NCBI GenBank assembly: GCA_934047225.1
Contig: OW203989.1
Span: 14,173,977-14,237,976, forward strand
From: Ypsolopha sequella
Lineage: Eukaryota > Arthropoda > Insecta > Lepidoptera > Ypsolophidae
DNA length: 64,000 bases
Direction: 5' to 3'
Below, piece after piece: positions 34,262 to 46,042 of the stretch. Below the pieces are notes generated by a model that worked only from the letters and a program-made list of their open reading frames with translations, was not told where the DNA came from and made no database searches. Each line of letters opens with the position of its first letter. The first letter of the stretch is position 1. Both the position numbers and the translations under genes were made by a program.

Positions 34262-37200
34262 TTATTGAGATGGGAGAGGGCAAAGACGCACGACAGGTCG
34301 TTTGTAAACACCTGTCGTCGTTTTGACAGAAGCTACCCTAATGACATTATCTTTGCCAGGGTATACAGCTACAATAACACCGAGCGGCCATTGAAGCGGT
34401 GGAGTGTTATCGGTAACTACAACGACAACAGATCCAATTTTGATTGGGTTGGAAGGTGTATTCCATTTTCCTCTAGACTGGAGAAGATGGAGATAATCAT
34501 TCTTCCATCGCCTTGCGAACGATTCTACCATTTGATCAAGCAACGCGTAGCGACGTAATAAATTAACTGGCTCATCAGCCACCTTACAAGCGGGTAATTC
34601 TTTTAAAGGAGTTGACATCAGAAAATGTGCAGGAGTTAACGCGCTAAGTTCAGATGGATCTTCACTCAGCAGCGTAAGCGGACGAGAATTTATGACACAT
34701 TCTATTTGCGTAACTACAGTTAATAATTCTTCGTAGGTCAACAGTTGAGTACCTACTACTCTATGCAAATGCGTCTTAAATCCTTTGACATATATCTCAT
34801 AATGTCCCCCAAAATGTGGGCTACGTGGAATATTAAATTTCCATTGTATTCTATGATCGGCAAGTTCATTCGCGAAAGACGTTTTAAATTCTTCGGAGTT
34901 TGTCAAATTGTAAATTTCTGAGAGGGCATTTCTAGCGCCTACAAAGTTCGTAGCATTATCTGAATATACGAAAGACACTGCTCCACGTCTAGATAAAAAA
35001 CGTTTGAACGCGGAAAGAAAAGTGTTCGTGCTAAGATCAGTTGCCAATTCAACGTGAACTGCACGAGTCACCAGGCATACAAATATGCAGAGGTAACATT
35101 TGACGGGACGGACTCCACGTTTTCGATACGGAGTGATACTGATAGGACCACAATAATCCACAGCGCAGTGGACAAAAGCTTTAGCCTCATTAACGCGGCA
35201 TGATGGTAAATCTGCCATGAAAGGGAAGGTTTGTCTCGGCTTCGCCTTAAAACAATAATTGCAGCTATGTATTACGCGACGAACAATATTTCGACAGGAA
35301 AGTATCCAAAATTTTTGGCGGATTATTGACATTAAAGCCACTGGTCCAGTGTGACAATTTTTGCGATGATAATGAATGATAATCAATTCGACAATATGAT
35401 TTTTACGAGGTAACAACACAGGGTGTTGTTGATCGAACGTCATGTCTGTGTTGCGAAGTCGACCACCAACGCGTAACAATCCATTTTTATCTAAAAATGG
35501 CGATAGTCGATTTAAAGCGGGAGAACAAAGTTTATTTGACTTTAATCTTTTTATTTCATCAAGAAAATAAAATGCTTGAAGAGCTTTAATCAATGCAACT
35601 TCAGCGAAATCCATATCGGTAGCGGTAAAAATATTAGAGCGCGGTAAAATACGTAAAAATCGGTAGATGTAAATGATTGTGTGTAAAAGCACAAGCCATG
35701 ACGAAATTCTTTCCGAAAGAGAAAGAAGTGGATGCGGTTCTTCATTACTAAAAGCGGGAAGAGAAATTGTTTTTGATTCCGGCAAGTTTTCTTCAATAGA
35801 AGCTGATTCTATTGTTTTGATTGGCCACTCTTTAGCGTCCAGATAAAGCCAAGCAGGTCCAGTGAACCAGAGCGGGTGACTCATCAACTGCGTGGGAGTG
35901 AGACCACGGGAAAGACAGTCGCTCGGGTTTTGAGAACCAGCTGTATGGTAAAAACATTCAGCGGGAATAGCGGATATTATTTTTGTTATACGCGTCGCGA
36001 CAAAGGTTTTAAACCTGTGCGGTGAGGAATGTATCCAGTGTAAAGTTACCATAGAATCGGTAAAACAGTAAATACGTTCAATATTGTGACGTATTTTATA
36101 AGCGTCAACTACACGACGAGTTAATTTCGACATGAGTAACGAGGCACAAAGCTCAAGGCGGGCGACACTGACGGTCTTGAGTGGACAGACTTTTGACTTT
36201 GCGCATACCAGCCGAATGCTAGTGCAAGTGTCTGAGTCATCTTGTACCCTAATATATACGACACATCCGTATCCACGTTCACTTGCGTCTGCAAATGATA
36301 TTATCGAAATTTTCGAATTTTGGAACACGTCTAAGTGGCGTTTAATACGTAAATCCCGCAAAACAGGTAGCTCCTTCAAATAGTTTTGCCAAATCTGCGC
36401 AATATCAGAGGGTAGTGTTTCATCCCAGTCTAATTTTAAAATACAGATTTTCTGCAAGAGTAATTTTGCGTACAAGATCACAGGAGCGGTAAAGCCGAGG
36501 ACGTCGTACTGACGTGCTATCACGGACAAAACATTGCGTTTAGTACATGGGCGACTATCTAGCGATACAGTAAAAGAGAACTCGTCAGAATCAGGCGACC
36601 ACTGTAAGCCAAGAACTTTAAGAGTTTGAGTTTGTTCTTCAAAATTCTTACTAGAATTTAAGCGGTGAGTATCAGGCAGTGTATCAAGTAACTGTTGACA
36701 GTTACTAGACCACTTGACGAGCTCAAAGCCACCGGCCTTAAGCAATCCTACCAGCTCATCTCTGAGCTGTAAGGAGCCCTGCACGGTGGGCGTGCTATAG
36801 CAGATGTCGTCCATGTAACAGTTTCGTGCGGCTACAGTAGCGGCGAGCGGGTACGATGAACTCCCATCCTCACAGAGTTTCCTGACTACTCTCATCGCAA
36901 GGAAAGGGCTACTACGTAGTCCAAAGCAGACGCGATTGAACTGATAAGCGATAAGCGGTGAACACGTGTCAAAGCGGTATAAAAACTTTTGAAATTTGCG
37001 ATCATCGGCGTTAACCAAAACTTGTAAGAACATTTGTTTGATATCCGAGGTAAAAGCGATTTCATACAAGCGGAAGTCAAGTAAAATTAAAAACAAATCG
37101 TTTTGCAAATTAGCACCTGTGTGCAGCGTGTCATTTAATGAGACACGAGTACCATCAGCGGAGTCAGTCTTAGTACTGGCATTCATACAAATACGCACCT

Positions 37201-39604
37201 TTGTCGTTGATTTATCAACACGCACTACGGGATGATGCGGAATATAATAACCAAGAGATAATTGGTCATCATTATGAAGCGGGGATATGTAACCTTTAGT
37301 TAGGTATTCATTTATTATATTGTTATACTCGGAACGTAAATCTGCGTTAGAAACAAACCTACGCTCAAGAGACATAAAACACTTTTTTGCGTGATGGTAC
37401 GAGTTTCCTAGTATGTTAGGATTCCGTGCGAACGGTAAAGAAACCGAATAGCGACCAGCGGGGTCACGTGACACATTGTTAATAAATAATTTTTCACATT
37501 CATCATTTGCGGGACTAGAAGCAGGTTCACAATGCACCTCTTCTAATTGCCAAAATTTTTGTAAAATAAAATCTATTGGCGGTTCAATCTCCATATAAGA
37601 GCATAACGAAATTGAACATGCGGTATTTTGGTAAACAGGCGTATTACCAATTAGCGTAAAACCGAAGATGGTCTGAAATCCCGTCGGCGTACCCGGGGGA
37701 CCAGAGACGCGGCCTGATAACAAGATATCCGCGAATAAAGATGCACCGATAAGAATATCAATCTCGCCCGGTAAGTAAAAGGTTTCATCAGCAAGTGTGA
37801 TACCTTTTAAATATGAAAGCGTAGACAAATCGACCTGCACCGATGGTAAGTTGTCGGTAATACGGTCGATTACATAAGTGTCAAGCGAAATTGAAACCGA
37901 ATCATCAAATCGTGAAAACAATTTAAGGTTTGTCGCACCCTTAATTGGGTTTGATGAAGAGCCGATGCCCTTAACAAAAGCGCGGGGAATTTTCTCATAT
38001 TTTAAGTTAAGCTTCTCACAACAGGAAACCGTCGAAAAACTGGATTGTGACGCAGGGTCGCAGAGCGCACGTAGACGGACTGACATACCGTTAGAATCTT
38101 TCACGATCACTTGAATTGTACCTAAAAGGCATGTTTCATTACGCTGCGAGTTAGGCTGTAAGTTACATAAAGAAATATTATTACTCGCAGTTGGTACGGA
38201 TTGAGAATCATTAGTCATATGTTCTGTGTTAGTCGCCGATACGGCAGGATCCACCAACCTCGAAGATTGCGTATGTGTGCGTGGAGACACGGTAATATTT
38301 TGACCAAGCGCGGTGTGAGTATTCATCACATTTTGTTTGCGGCACAACATCGAATGGTGTTTACAATTACAATGGCGGCAATTATAAGACGATTTACAAG
38401 CGGAATTGTTATGCGTAATACTTAAACAATTGGTGCAACCGTTATTAGATTTGATGAACTGAAATCTTTTCTCGATATCTAGTTTCACAAATTCGGGACA
38501 CTTATATAAATTATAGTGTTTTAATTGTTTACATAGCGGACAACAATTATTATTGGTCGAAGCGGAGACAAAAGCATGGGTTGACTTGGTACTGTACCCG
38601 GTTTTGTTGTTATTATTATTAACGGAGCGGTTCGGAGCGGGAGCGGTAATTGCGGGTGCAGTGCGGTTCAGTATCTTAGTTTGTTCCCGTAAAAATGATA
38701 TTAATTCATCATAATGGGGTAAATCGGAACCACGTTTAAACATTTCAAATGAACGAGCGGTTTCAACATCAAGTTTTTTAAGGGCCAAATACATAAGGAT
38801 AAAATCCGAAAGATCTTTAATATTCAGCGATTTTAAACACGAAACAGCGGAACAGAACTTGTCTAAAAACAAGTCCAAGTTTTTTGAACTAGCGGTAGTT
38901 AAAGGGCGAAATTCAAACATTTGATCCAAATAAGTAGTGGCTAAACTACGCGAGTCTTGAAAAGTAGAAACGAGTGTTTTCCAGATTATGTCGTAGTTAG
39001 TTGCGTTCGGTGTGATTCCAGAACAAATCGAAAGTGCCCGGCCAGAAAGTTTACCCATCAGGTATTGTACTCGTTCGTTGTCGGTCAAGTCCGGATTATC
39101 GTGAATCGTGGTTTTAAATGTTTCATAGAATGTTGGCCACATAGTAGCTTCACCAGAAAAACCAACGAGTTCCAGTTTTGGAAGCTTGATAGTAGGTTTT
39201 TTGGGACATTCCATGTCACGTGGAGCTTTAACTTTAGAGTCAGCCGATTTCGAAGAATGTGATAACTTCCGGTTGATGTATTTGCAATGGGAGTAAAGAT
39301 CCTCAAAAGCTGACCAACTTTGATAATTTGGTTCAAAATTAGGATTTATCAATACCTCTGTGTCATTAATTTCATCTATGATTACATGAATTTCTGAGCG
39401 TACAGTATCCAAAGTTTCGACATTGGCCATAAACAATTCTGCCGAAGAAACATCCTCTAAAGCGGTTTTAGAAAAGTCATAAACTCTCTGAAGGCGATTA
39501 AACAATTCTTGCCTTTTATTTTTAAGCTTCTTTAAACTATACGACATCTTTAATTTTGCAGCTTCTGCGGAATTTGGCATGTTATATAGTACAAAGTTAG
39601 GCAA
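34262..39604 (-). CDS. BEL/Pao gag-pol polyprotein, intact, 1,780 residues
   Basis: One uninterrupted frame. In order: a coiled N-terminus; a gag-like DUF1759 region (about 140-290, with KLPKLELVGFSGEATMWPTF); cysteine/histidine zinc knuckles (about 355-430); an aspartic protease with LCDPASQSSF (about 515); a reverse transcriptase with YMDD (about 928). Then an RNase H start FADASERGYG (about 1,107); an integrase zinc domain (HYHRKNCHTG to CNYC, about 1,415-1,450); an integrase core with acids in AVDYCGP (about 1,483), SDNATNF (about 1,548) and GGHYEIYVK (about 1,602); and a C-terminal DUF5641-type region. No env frame is present. The integrase E motif reads HYE where BEL elements usually have LWE. 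Expected to form virus-like particles in the host cell. It lies about 460 bases after its 5' LTR. Confidence 0.95.
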   Translation of the reverse strand: MPNFVLYNMPNSAEAAKLKMSYSLKKLKNKRQELFNRLQRVYDFSKTALEDVSSAELFMANVETLDTVRSEIHVIIDEINDTEVLINPNFEPNYQSWSAFEDLYSHCKYINRKLSHSSKSADSKVKAPRDMECPKKPTIKLPKLELVGFSGEATMWPTFYETFKTTIHDNPDLTDNERVQYLMGKLSGRALSICSGITPNATNYDIIWKTLVSTFQDSRSLATTYLDQMFEFRPLTTASSKNLDLFLDKFCSAVSCLKSLNIKDLSDFILMYLALKKLDVETARSFEMFKRGSDLPHYDELISFLREQTKILNRTAPAITAPAPNRSVNNNNNKTGYSTKSTHAFVSASTNNNCCPLCKQLKHYNLYKCPEFVKLDIEKRFQFIKSNNGCTNCLSITHNNSACKSSYNCRHCNCKHHSMLCRKQNVMNTHTALGQNITVSPRTHTQSSRLVDPAVSATNTEHMTNDSQSVPTASNNISLCNLQPNSQRNETCLLGTIQVIVKDSNGMSVRLRALCDPASQSSFSTVSCCEKLNLKYEKIPRAFVKGIGSSSNPIKGATNLKLFSRFDDSVSISLDTYVIDRITDNLPSVQVDLSTLSYLKGITLADETFYLPGEIDILIGASLFADILLSGRVSGPPGTPTGFQTIFGFTLIGNTPVYQNTACSISLCSYMEIEPPIDFILQKFWQLEEVHCEPASSPANDECEKLFINNVSRDPAGRYSVSLPFARNPNILGNSYHHAKKCFMSLERRFVSNADLRSEYNNIINEYLTKGYISPLHNDDQLSLGYYIPHHPVVRVDKSTTKVRICMNASTKTDSADGTRVSLNDTLHTGANLQNDLFLILLDFRLYEIAFTSDIKQMFLQVLVNADDRKFQKFLYRFDTCSPLIAYQFNRVCFGLRSSPFLAMRVVRKLCEDGSSSYPLAATVAARNCYMDDICYSTPTVQGSLQLRDELVGLLKAGGFELVKWSSNCQQLLDTLPDTHRLNSSKNFEEQTQTLKVLGLQWSPDSDEFSFTVSLDSRPCTKRNVLSVIARQYDVLGFTAPVILYAKLLLQKICILKLDWDETLPSDIAQIWQNYLKELPVLRDLRIKRHLDVFQNSKISIISFADASERGYGCVVYIRVQDDSDTCTSIRLVCAKSKVCPLKTVSVARLELCASLLMSKLTRRVVDAYKIRHNIERIYCFTDSMVTLHWIHSSPHRFKTFVATRITKIISAIPAECFYHTAGSQNPSDCLSRGLTPTQLMSHPLWFTGPAWLYLDAKEWPIKTIESASIEENLPESKTISLPAFSNEEPHPLLSLSERISSWLVLLHTIIYIYRFLRILPRSNIFTATDMDFAEVALIKALQAFYFLDEIKRLKSNKLCSPALNRLSPFLDKNGLLRVGGRLRNTDMTFDQQHPVLLPRKNHIVELIIIHYHRKNCHTGPVALMSIIRQKFWILSCRNIVRRVIHSCNYCFKAKPRQTFPFMADLPSCRVNEAKAFVHCAVDYCGPISITPYRKRGVRPVKCYLCIFVCLVTRAVHVELATDLSTNTFLSAFKRFLSRRGAVSFVYSDNATNFVGARNALSEIYNLTNSEEFKTSFANELADHRIQWKFNIPRSPHFGGHYEIYVKGFKTHLHRVVGTQLLTYEELLTVVTQIECVINSRPLTLLSEDPSELSALTPAHFLMSTPLKELPACKVADEPVNLLRRYALLDQMVESFARRWKNDYLHLLQSRGKWNTPSNPIKIGSVVVVVTDNTPPLQWPLGVIVAVYPGKDNVIRVASVKTTTGVYKRPVVRLCPLPSQ

Positions 39605-40067
39605 GTACCAGAACTATTGAAAGTTTTATACTGACTACAACATAGAATAATGCTAATGAGTTAGAGATAACACGGGCGGCGGACGAACCTGTGTACGAGT
39701 ACCTCTCGATAATATTAAGAATTAGCAGGTAGGCAGATAATATTTTCTGTGAAATGATCAAATGGTATAATCGCAGCGGATAAATTAACAGAATGGCGTA
39801 TTTCACTGTAGATAATTTATAATTTCCAGTATATAGGAAATGGAATCACTAATATTTTGACGAATGCGGGGTTTTAATGCATAGATAATGCAAATAAGAG
39901 CGGGAATGCGGGGTAATACTGCGGGCAGAGTGAAAATTAGAGCGGAATTCACGTGTTCTTTAGACAAAGAACATGAAGATAGCGGTTGGAAATACCAAAA
40001 AATGGTTATAGATCGCAGATCAAAGGGCCTAAAATGGATCTAGATCCGGCTCGAATGGCCAAAAAAA

Positions 40068-40532
40068 TGTGAACGCGATATGACGGCAGTGCTTTGTATC
40101 ACCATAGGTTTTAAAAATAGCGGGAAGTGAAGAGAAATAATTACGAAGATGAAAGATCTGACCTTGGGAAGGAGCTGCATGCACCACAAACCACGCTTCG
40201 CCTGAGCCACCAAGTCTCTGGTGTTCTCCAAGATGGTTTTCTTCTTCCTCTTCGTGCCTGGTTGCGCTCTTCTCGGCTAATCTTCTTCGTAATAGTAATA
40301 GATGAAAATGAGGCGCACAGCGGGTGCGATCTCAAAATGGCGGGCGGTAGGGTCGAGGTAGGACCTAGTCGAATGACAATCAGCGTATACCTCCGGCGTG
40401 AAAGGCTTCTGATTGACGACTGATTGATTTGCGTCCAAAACTAAGCGGGTGGAGATGCAGCGAAAATGACAGTTGAAAATATTAATTCACAACTACCCCG
40501 CAGTATGAGAGCCACAAGAAGTGGCGCGAACA
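40068..40532 (-). repeat. 5' LTR of the BEL/Pao element
   Basis: 465 bp, same ends and apparently identical to the other LTR. On the minus strand it leads into a T run and the primer-site candidate. Confidence 0.9.
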
Positions 40533-40556
40533 ACAAGCTATAACGCGACCAAATTA

Positions 40557-40985
40557 CAAAGGATTGCCAATGTTGTCACTTAAGAAAAGTAACAGTACAT
40601 TATAATTTAGTGACTTGGACAGGAGTCATTAGGAGTCGAAATTAAGTTTTGGGTAGTACGTTTTGACGGCACTAAGACTTTGTCTATTGGTTTATTGGTC
40701 TGAGATTTATTCCTAGACAAAGGTATTGTAGCTCTTTTGCGCCAGCGGTAGGCGTCCCACACCAGCGACCTACTGTTCTTCCAGGGGATGAATGTCATTC
40801 TGTCGGTCCTCTTGCTATTGGAACGTGCATTGCCATCCGACTCTATGATAGCCGGCACGCTGACGGTGACAAGAGCCCTCCGGATGATATCATTCATGAC
40901 GCGACAGGCGGCCTGCACTGCATTGGTTTGAAAGGCCGTGAGGTCCAAGTTGGTCAATTTCGTTACCAAAACTGCAGCGATCTAG
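40557..40985 (-). pseudogene. retroelement-associated domain remnant (K-R-x-D-x-M-T ... WD block)
   Basis: The minus strand encodes RVMNDIIRRALVTVSVPAII, then SKRTDRMTFIPWKNSRSLVW followed by D. I recall a similar '(G)KRPDGxTLxPW..GK.LVWD' block downstream of reverse transcriptases in invertebrate non-LTR elements, possibly a PD-(D/E)XK-type nuclease. Here the PDG is changed to TDR and the downstream part is lost. It lies just outside the BEL right duplication. Assignment is tentative. Confidence 0.4.
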
Positions 40986-42046
40986 CTCGTAAAATCAACA
41001 AATTATTTAGATATGTATGGCTTGTTTCTACTAAACATATTTTTTTCCCTTTGTAATACAAATGCCTATTTGGAAAAACTAAATGCCATGTTAAACATGA
41101 CTATGTCGTCGGTACATTGGCTCCGCTTCGCTCGGCTCCCCAAATTTATTTACATGTAAACCAAACACGCTCCGCCTCGCTCCGCTTTGATTCGCTCGTC
41201 GTCGCACCTATTTTTGGCTTTTGTTGAAAGATTTTCAATTTCATACTTTACGATCTGCCTAATTCTACGATCTGCCGACGACATCTAGAACAAAAGAAAG
41301 AAAAGAGGTTTTAGAGCTCTGATTGTTCTCGTAGGATATTTGTTTTATCCCAATTTAGGATTTAAGCAATAACATGTGTTTTTTTACTATCATAGATGCA
41401 AAAAAAGAATTTAAAGTTTATAGGATATAAATTACTGGGTCAAGCTATCCGCAGGTTCCTTCAACTTATAATTGCATTATTCACTAAAATTACGGTGAAA
41501 GTCCATGATAATGAAATATATATTACAACTAAGACTCGGTTAGATTTTTACGAGAAAAACTCGATTAATTGCATGGTTAGGAATTTCCTATTTTCACAGA
41601 GAGTTCTCCTTGATAGCCGGAACCAGCGCAATCTCTTCCCCGACAATTCGCGAATCACCATGAATTGAACTAGGTACAATTTCAGAATTTCTGAATCCAC
41701 AGTCGCGCGTTTACCGACTGAGCAAACGTGACGTGGAAACTTAACGACGTGCCTTATTTGAAAAACACTTGTGTTCGATTTTCAATCTTTAGTCTTAAAT
41801 CATATCATGTGGCTGGATTTTTAGTTACTGAAGCCGAAAACTGGAGGTAGTATAGTAGAACTAGGGGAATTAAAAATCAGCTGTTCCATGCTTAGATAAA
41901 ATGGTACCCGGCTTCCCGCGCGTAGACCTACAAATACAGGCCCAAGGACCTATATTTATTTGCTTCGTCTTGCTCGCGCTAATGTCGAAGATCCTCGCTC
42001 TATCTCTTTCGTTCGTTGGCACTTGTTCAAAAAAGAGGTCCATTTA
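40986..42046. other. no gene seen
   Basis: A GC-richer patch near 41,120-41,210 (ctccgcttcgctcgg words) is typical of repeat tails. The plus-strand frame at 41,396-41,668 is open for 90 codons but has no motif I know. Confidence 0.35.
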
Positions 42047-42092
42047 TAGGGTTCTGCAGTCAGCAAGGAACCCTTATAGTTTTGCCATGTCC

Positions 42093-42123
<31 letters not shown>

Positions 42124-42740
42124 CGTCCACGGCTTAGCTCAGACTCTTGGTACTAGAAATCTGTAATTTGGCATGTCCAACAAAGTAGTAAAATAAAATA
42201 CTGAAATTTTTTTTTGTTTACCTCCCCTACGCGCAAAGTGGGGATGATATTTTTTTCTCGTTTGTCCCATAGTGTGGGGTGACGTTGGATAGGTCGTTCA
42301 AAAATGTTGCGGGTGTGTCCAAAGCGTTTTTCGATTCAGCGATCCGTTTGCGAAATATTAAGCTTTAGAGTGCAAATTTTTGTTAGAGTCAAGTGTCCCC
42401 TCCCTGCCAGCTAAACGGCTGTTTTTGGATATATATGTGAAAAATTCACGGTAGTAGTATGTATAACGAAGTTAAAATAAAAAACTCTTACAGCTTAACG
42501 TTCACGAGTACAGATCGCGCCAAACTTTTAGTCTGCTCTAAACACGGGGCGATTCGCATCGTCAGGAACAAAATGTATGGCTGTTCTTCGGAAGAGCAAC
42601 TTCCTAACGGACTAGAAGTTTGGCGCGGTCTATATTAGTCGACAAACTTATAAAATGTACTTGGAGAAGAAATCCATATATTGTGTAGGGCAGCTACGGA
42701 ACCCTACACTGCGCGTGGCCCGACACGCACTTGGCGGGTT
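42047..42740. repeat. lepidopteran-type ggttc repeat with CTGT microsatellite
   Basis: Left border 'agggttctgcagtcagcaag', a (CTGT)n tract at about 42,090-42,126, right border 'tacggaaccctacactgcgc' then 'cttggcgggtttt'. Noncoding. Confidence 0.6.
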
Positions 42741-43139
42741 TTCAGTTGACGATATAAAAACGTAACGTATCATCTTTCTTATATCCATGGTTCCATAGCA
42801 TAAAGTAGCTACTTGACCTAAATGCCATACATAAGCGTTACTAGGTAGAGGCCAGGGGGTACGCCCCACCCTAGTGTACTGTCTGCCCCCCCTCCAGAAA
42901 TACGGGTGTCATTTAATTTGATGAAAAAATATGCTTTAATTTAAGGCGTTACATATTTGTTTTGTTTTTTGGTTTGTATGTGATCTCTTTGTATGAAGGG
43001 TTATCTTAATTTTATCATCACAAATCGAGAACAGATACTTGTGTGGCTTCATGAGTTGGAGTTTCAGTGTTGGGTCTAATAAAAGTTGATTATTCATACT
43101 CCCCGGGCATTGTACGTAATGCCGTTATTTATCACTTGA

Positions 43140-44370
43140 TCCACAACACGTAGGTGAGTACAGATCTGCTAAAGATATAATTAAAATAGTCATTAAAATT
43201 TTCACCAGTGTTCGTATTTTTGAAATTAAGCTGAATCATAAATTGTAGGAATAAATTGTAGCATTTGGAAACTTATACTAGAGAAAATAGGAACCAAAAT
43301 CATTTAGAACCACAGAACATATTAATAAGGAATAGAAATGCCATGAAGGCAGTGACTGCGACGCACCGCTGTCAGAGAATATAAAGTACCACTGTGATCA
43401 ATACGTCAGGGCATAACCCGCAGGCCTCTCATTTTTCAACCGAACGCGTTAGAACACACATATTGTAAAAATTGTGTATTGCAGCGTGGCAAATTGTTCT
43501 AACTCTTCGAATAACGCAAATAAGACATCCAAAGGAATTTCATTTCACTCGTAACTACTTTAAACATGTATTTATTGTGATATTTATAGAATAAACCTTG
43601 CGGTAAATAAATTTTCAACTTTACCATGAAATATTTATCATTGTAGCGAGTAGCGTTGAAATTAGACAATATAAAGAGTGTCACACGACCCGGACATCTG
43701 TGCTCGTATAAAATTTGTATCACGCCATCCTCGTCTTTAGAACATGTGCAAAAATCGAAGGGTGCCATTCTGGTTGTCTCTAGCCGACCGGACGTGAACT
43801 ATCTATTTGATTGTATAGAAAGCGGAAATATGGATACAGAAATACGAACTTTGCCAAAGAGTGAAGATTCATACACGCATTATTTAAATGGTACTACTGT
43901 ACCATCTCTGATGAAATTATAAACACAGCCAGTACATGTCATTGTCAAGTTTGTCTGTTGTACATGTCTATCATATATCTCATTATGTCTGTCATATATA
44001 TCTCTATTGTCATAAATTTCAGATTTCAGTAAAATACTGATCTGTTAAATATATAATGCGCATACAAATCTTCGCCACTGTTCGTATTCTTGAAAACGAG
44101 CCGAATTATAAATTGTAAAAGTAGTACTTAGAAGTTCCTAAAGAGAAAAGAAAAGTCAAAATAATTTTAGAACATGTTCAAAAATCGGAACCGGAAGCAG
44201 TTATGGGTATCATTTTGGCTATCTATAGGCGAACGGAAGAGAACAATCTGTCGTGGATTTTATACAAAGCGGAAAGTATACGAATACGGAAATACGACCT
44301 TTTCCTAAAAGTGGCGAAGAATCTACGCGCCTTATTTAAAAGGTACTACCACAGTTGAAATTTTCACGCT
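43140..44370 (+). repeat. two diverged copies of one block, with open frame in copy 1
   Basis: Copy 1 (about 43,160-43,925) and copy 2 (about 44,035-44,365) share 'gatctg.taaa.atataat', 'gttcgtatt.ttgaaa', 'tgaat.ataaattgta', 'acatg.tcaaaaatcg', 'gcggaaa' and 'gaaatacga'. In copy 1 the plus strand is open (SRPDVNYLFDCIESGNMDTE, then IRTLPKSEDS); copy 2 keeps TEIRPFPKSGEES in another frame position. I do not recognise the protein. Confidence 0.45.
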
Positions 44371-45720
44371 GTATAAAATGAAATGATATACGTTCATCTA
44401 TAATATAAATAAAGTAGGTGTATTCGCAATGATCTCATATAATTGCTGATACATTCTGTGCTCTGGCGTAGGTACAACAAACCACGAACTACGCAAACGA
44501 ATGCGCTAAAATTATCTTTAGTATCTAGACCAGATGTACGCATGTATATACATTGTGCATTTTATATTGTGATACTTGGATACCTAATAGTATCTGCATT
44601 AATTTTGCAAAACTTTTCACTTTTCACTTATTTTAAGCATTTGGTAAGAGAATTTAATGAACCAAAAGCAGTCTAATATACCTTCTTGTTTAAATATCTA
44701 ATTAGGGGCTTCTTCCAGCGTCATCCGAAAATAATTCTTATTGATACCGATATTTATATTTATAATGATATTAAATGAGATGTAAAAATTATGAAAAAAA
44801 TATGTACAATGTAATTTAAAGTACAAGGAAAAAAAATTGTTTCTAAAAATTATTCTTAAATTAAAAGAACAGTATGAAAATATTGCTAGCCTTTAAGTCA
44901 AGCCGTTTTTAGACTAAAATTAAGTAAAACTGGTTATATCTTTGAAACCACTAATGGTATTTGTTTGGTTCTTGCACTAAAACACAAAAAAAATATTGTG
45001 TAGAAAAATTGTTTCTGTAATTTTTTTTTTCCGTGCATCGCGTCCGTATGAAAAGTATTATTTTCTCCTATTTTGCGCTATCTGGAAACCCAGCGACGTC
45101 ATGCAGTGCGTGCTGATATGAACGTTATTTCAATATAGTTTCTGTCAGTATTTGTATCGACACAAATTGACTGAAGGTCGTTAACGACTACTTGCCCTTT
45201 AAGGTATAGAGATTATACACAACCTAGATTGGCTAGTGATCATAATCAAAGGATTTTTGTTAACTGTCTTTTACAATCTGCTCCTCTGATGACGCATTTC
45301 TTCAGCTCTATGCTTATTTACGAGAGTGGGAAGTGTACATGATATAATTATATCCCTCGGCCCTTATATTATTGTTTGTTTACTATTCTAATCTTAATTG
45401 CACCAATTTTACTGGTATTATAATTCATTTCACCGGTAACCAAAGGGTAAAAATGGAAACATTTTATTTTAATAAAGCCCAATGCTCATTATTGCGTTGC
45501 CCTCAAGTACGTCTCCAAAGTGAAAACCGATCTTTTAATTTTTGGTATTCATATGGTTGTAGGATTTTTATATTTTCTCATACATTATTGCGTATGTACT
45601 CCAAAATGTGCCTTAAAAATGCCAATCAAAACAGTTCACGGGTGTAAATCTTGGGCTGTTTGGATTTATGTGCTAAATTATGTAATAAATACTATTTATA
45701 ATTAAATATAGGAACACACA
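44371..45720. other. unrecognised sequence with two hydrophobic open frames
   Basis: Plus-strand frames at 44,443-44,676 (VSRPDVRMYIHCAFYIVILG, then YLIVSALIL) and 45,520-45,705 (KTDLLIFGIHMVVGFLYFLI) each contain one membrane-like segment near a C-terminus. They could be remnants of a duplicated membrane-protein gene. I see no convincing exon structure and do not call a gene. Confidence 0.3.
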
Positions 45721-46042
45721 TATTGTGTTATTTGCGGAATTCGGTTAATTGGACCTTACAGCTTTATAAATGTTTGAATATAACATACTTGCAACAACAA
45801 CGTAAAACTTAGCAAGAATATCCATCAAAATTATGGAGTCCTCGATGCAATGTATATTGTTAATTACAGTTTAGAGTTTCATTTGTTTTATTAATTAATA
45901 ATTTATTTTACTTTGCATTTCATGATCAATTTATATAATCAAATTAAACTTGCGGAGTTCTCCTCGAGTTTAATCTACTACGATCGGAAGAGGCATACAG
46001 AATCCTTGGTGTGTGATTTGAGTTTGCACTTCCTCGGTTTTT

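Larger units (their letters stand above)
33692..40537 (-). mobile_element. full-length BEL/Pao LTR retrotransposon with 5-bp TSD
   Basis: Two 465-bp LTRs, 33,697-34,161 and 40,068-40,532, share ends TGTGAACGCG and GGCGCGAACA and have identical translations in every long frame. An ACAAG duplication flanks the element (33,692-33,696 and 40,533-40,537). The gene runs on the minus strand, so the right LTR is the 5' one. Six bases beyond it is a primer-site candidate, tggccattcgagccggatc on the minus strand, close to the complement of an insect tRNA-Tyr 3' end. A purine tract (cgggggcaaa) precedes the left LTR. Intact gene plus matching LTRs implies a recent insertion. Confidence 0.93.

Noticed and set aside
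34238..34558. Plus-strand frames opposite the BEL polyprotein
   Set aside because: Shadow frames of the 1,780-residue minus-strand gene.
42083..42126. Functional microsatellite
   Set aside because: The CTGT tract is an internal part of a common lepidopteran-type interspersed repeat.
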